Of a stretch of DNA of 64,000 nt, positions 62,069 through 64,000 are shown piece by piece. Numbering within the stretch: the stretch's first letter is position 1; the number at the start of each line of letters is the position of its first letter. The notes under the pieces are model-generated. The model saw only the letters and a program-made list of their open reading frames with translations. It searched no databases and was not told where the DNA came from. This stretch comes from DATAEG01 sp051001975 (lineage in GTDB: Bacteria > Actinomycetota > Actinomycetes > Mycobacteriales > Jatrophihabitantaceae), in NCBI GenBank assembly GCA_051001975.1, contig JBPCMU010000070.1:1-64000 (forward strand), written 5' to 3'. The position numbers were made by a program, and so were the translations under genes.

Positions 62069-64000
62069 TCACCGCGACGCGTCTGATCGAAGTGTCGCCA
62101 GCTCGGACTCGAGCTCCTCCTGCATCGCCCGGTAACCCACATCGCGGGCGATGCCCAGCGCCGTCTCGGTGAGCACGGCGGCCGAGACCAGGTCGCCCTC
62201 GATCCGCCGTAGCCGCGCCAACTGGACGTCGGCGCTGGCCTCGACGACGCGATGACCGAACCGGCGGGCGAGCACGAGTTGCTCGTCGGCAATCTCGGTG
62301 GCCTGCGCGTACTCCCCGGTCATCTCCAACGTCCGGGCCAGACCGAGCGCTGCCTTCGCCGCAAGTTCCGCGTCACCTTCTTTATCAGCAAGGGCGCGTG
62401 CCCTGGAGAAGTACTCACCCGCAAGCTCATGCTTCTCGAGGCGCTCACACACATAACCGAGGTTGTGCAGGACGTTCGCCTCGTCGGCCCGAACACCGAG
62501 TCTCCGAGCGATGACCAGCGCGCGCCGATTCGCTGCAAGGGCTTGATCCCAGCGACCGTGCGCGCCGTACACGATGCCGAGATTGTTCAGTGCCCGTGAT
62601 TCATCTCGGCCGTCGGACCGCCGCCGGGCCGACGCGACGGCGCGCCGCAAATGGCCGGCCGCGTTGTCGAGCTCGCCCAGCCGCCACTCGCTCGCCCCGA
62701 GGCTGGTTAGGGCGCGGGCCAGGTCGGCCTCAGATGCCACCGTGACCGCGCGGGCATGCAAGAGGCGAGCCTCCCGATAGAAGCCCGACGTCCCGAGATA
62801 CCGAGCCAGCGCGGCGGAGAGGGCGACGGCCGGGGCCTGCCCGTCGATCGAGTCCGCACGCAGCGCGATGGCTAGCAGCGTCGCACGCTCTCGCTGCAGC
62901 CACTCCCGGGCCGGCTCGGCCGCATCGAAGGTCGGTACGTCTGCGCCGGCAGCCCAGTCCGACCACACTGCGACGGGCTGGGTCCCGGTTGCGGTAGCCC
63001 CGGCCAGCGCGGTCTGCACGTAGTACCGCACCAGCCGGGTCCACGCGGCGTGCCGAGTCGCCGGAGCGTCCTCGTCCCAGGATCGCGCGGTCAGGAACAC
63101 GCGGAACAGATCGTGAATGACGTAGCTGCCATCGTGCTCGCTGATCACGTTGGCCTGACACAGAACGTCGAGTTGCCGGGCGGCCTCGGTCGCCTTCGTG
63201 CCCGCGAGTGCGGCTGCTGACCACGGGTCGACCTGCGCCGGATGTAGGGCGACCAGCCGCGCCAGGTGCTGCTGCTGGTCGCTCAGAGCTCGGTAGGACG
63301 CCGCGAGTGCAAGGTCGATCGGCTCCTCGACGCGGCCCGCCGAAGACGCCTGCTTGAGGCGATCGATGTGATCACGCAGCGTCCAGTCCGGATGAATGCC
63401 CACGTATCTGGCGACAAGACCAACGGCGAGTGGCAGGTGACCGACCGCGGCCGCCAGCTCTGCGACACTCGCATCGTCGGTGTCGCGGCCGCGTCCCTCG
63501 ACCGCCTTCGAGAGCGCGACGCATGACTCGGCTGGGGTGAACGCACCGAGCGCGAGCCGACGGCCCGGCAGCCCGACGAGCTTGCGTCGGCTGGTCACCA
63601 GCGTCAGCGAGCCGGGCGTCCCCGGCAGCAGTGGCCGCACCTGCTCCTCGTCGGCGGCGTCATCGAGCAGCACCAGGACCCGCTGGCCGCGCAGCAACCG
63701 ACGCAGATGCACACGACGACCCCGCAGGTCGAGGGTCGCCACCAGATCAGGAGGCGCTGCAAGATGGCGCAGGAATTCGCCCAGCACTGAATACGGGTCA
63801 GCCGGCGCCCGGGCGATGTGGTAGCCACGCAGGCTCGCGGTCAACACGACGTCGACGCCCCCAGCCGCCGCACGGCGAGCCGCTTCGGCGGCCAACCAGG
63901 TCTTGCCCACCCCCGGCATGCCGTCGATCCGGACGACCGCGGGCGTGTCGTTGCGACCTGCGGCGGCGATCGAGTCGAGCGCGTCCTGACGACCGACGAA
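62069..64000 (-). CDS. NB-ARC/TPR regulator (AfsR/SARP-like), N-terminus beyond window
   Basis: 643 residues of a longer protein; its start lies past the right edge. An NB-ARC-type ATPase begins with FVGRQDALDSIAAAGR and carries the P-loop RIDGMPGVGKTWLAAEAA, RVLVLLDDAADEEQV (Walker B), TLVTSRRKL and GHLPLAVGLVA (GxP). After a winged-helix-like region come TPR repeats (DLARALTSLGASEWRLGELD, RALNNLGIVYGAHGRWDQAL, ANVLHNLGYVCERLEKHEL, ELAAKAALGLARTLEMTGEY). Similar proteins have an N-terminal SARP DNA-binding domain or XRE HTH and control secondary metabolism; which applies is unknown. Confidence 0.8.
   Translation of the reverse strand, partial: FVGRQDALDSIAAAGRNDTPAVVRIDGMPGVGKTWLAAEAARRAAAGGVDVVLTASLRGYHIARAPADPYSVLGEFLRHLAAPPDLVATLDLRGRRVHLRRLLRGQRVLVLLDDAADEEQVRPLLPGTPGSLTLVTSRRKLVGLPGRRLALGAFTPAESCVALSKAVEGRGRDTDDASVAELAAAVGHLPLAVGLVARYVGIHPDWTLRDHIDRLKQASSAGRVEEPIDLALAASYRALSDQQQHLARLVALHPAQVDPWSAAALAGTKATEAARQLDVLCQANVISEHDGSYVIHDLFRVFLTARSWDEDAPATRHAAWTRLVRYYVQTALAGATATGTQPVAVWSDWAAGADVPTFDAAEPAREWLQRERATLLAIALRADSIDGQAPAVALSAALARYLGTSGFYREARLLHARAVTVASEADLARALTSLGASEWRLGELDNAAGHLRRAVASARRRSDGRDESRALNNLGIVYGAHGRWDQALAANRRALVIARRLGVRADEANVLHNLGYVCERLEKHELAGEYFSRARALADKEGDAELAAKAALGLARTLEMTGEYAQATEIADEQLVLARRFGHRVVEASADVQLARLRRIEGDLVSAAVLTETALGIARDVGYRAMQEELESELATLRSDASR

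Overview
The window is high-GC, densely packed DNA from an actinomycete. Evidence: GTG is a frequent start codon, RbpA, WhiA and OpcA are all encoded, the SufR/SufBDCSU operon has the actinobacterial form, and a DUF222 (13E12-type) HNH nuclease fragment sits at the left edge. From 0.5 to 36 kb the gene order reproduces, as I recall it, the Mycobacterium tuberculosis Rv1420-Rv1466 neighbourhood (uvrC-rapZ-yvcK-whiA; gap-pgk-tpi-secG; pgl-opcA-zwf-tal-tkt; ctaB; ctaA with an ABC exporter; sufR-sufBDCSU). SufB lacks the intein that mycobacterial SufB carries, and pgi is inserted between tal and zwf. I cannot place the organism at genus level. I saw no rRNA, tRNA, CRISPR array, insertion sequence or prophage.

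Layout. 0-0.25 kb: truncated DUF222/HNH gene with an AT-rich, repeat-bearing leader. 0.5-6.8 kb: Fe-S cluster assembly operon sufR-B-D-C-S-U-T on the minus strand. 6.9-10.3 kb: acyltransferase, two-gene ABC exporter and heme A synthase on the plus strand. 10.2-13.6 kb: esterase, DUF445 protein and ATP-grasp enzyme on the minus strand. 13.7-15.7 kb: a large membrane-anchored surface protein with a Pro/Gln-rich N-terminus. 15.7-18.6 kb: ctaB plus an ArsR-type repressor/MFS exporter pair whose promoter is buried in a perfect 30-bp palindrome. 18.8-27.3 kb: pentose phosphate and upper glycolysis operon tkt-tal-pgi-zwf-opcA-pgl. 27.3-31.1 kb: rbpA, secG, tpiA, pgk, gap on the minus strand. 31.5-36.4 kb: whiA-yvcK-rapZ-uvrC in their conserved cluster.

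36.5-48.9 kb: YjbR-like protein, adenosine deaminase, MFS/TetR, uvrA, remains of an AbiEi/DUF559-type nuclease, a DUF4032 kinase-like protein, a metallo-hydrolase, a cis-prenyltransferase, an epimerase-like protein, ung and an aldo/keto reductase. 49.1-52.4 kb: a Ugp-like sugar-phosphate ABC importer without its ATPase, closed by a strong hairpin terminator. 52.5-54.4 kb: an unrecognised 623-aa protein built from four copies of a ~115-aa domain that resembles YezG-type (DUF600) immunity proteins. 54.4-58 kb: L,D-transpeptidase, two small enzymes and a pseudouridine catabolism pair (psuG-psuK). 58.1-64 kb: a frameshifted GNAT gene, uvrB, an EEP-family nuclease and a truncated NB-ARC/TPR regulator.

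Functionally this is mostly a core-metabolism and genome-maintenance segment. Carbon flux genes (both PPP branches and lower glycolysis), heme A synthesis, Fe-S assembly and all three UvrABC subunits are present. A recurring regulatory theme is a -10 hexamer placed 6-7 nt before the ATG/GTG, the signature of leaderless transcripts; it decides the start codon of about a dozen genes. The least explained items are the four-repeat protein, the surface protein at 13.7 kb, and the structured regions around 0.3, 31.2, 43.2 and 55.6 kb.
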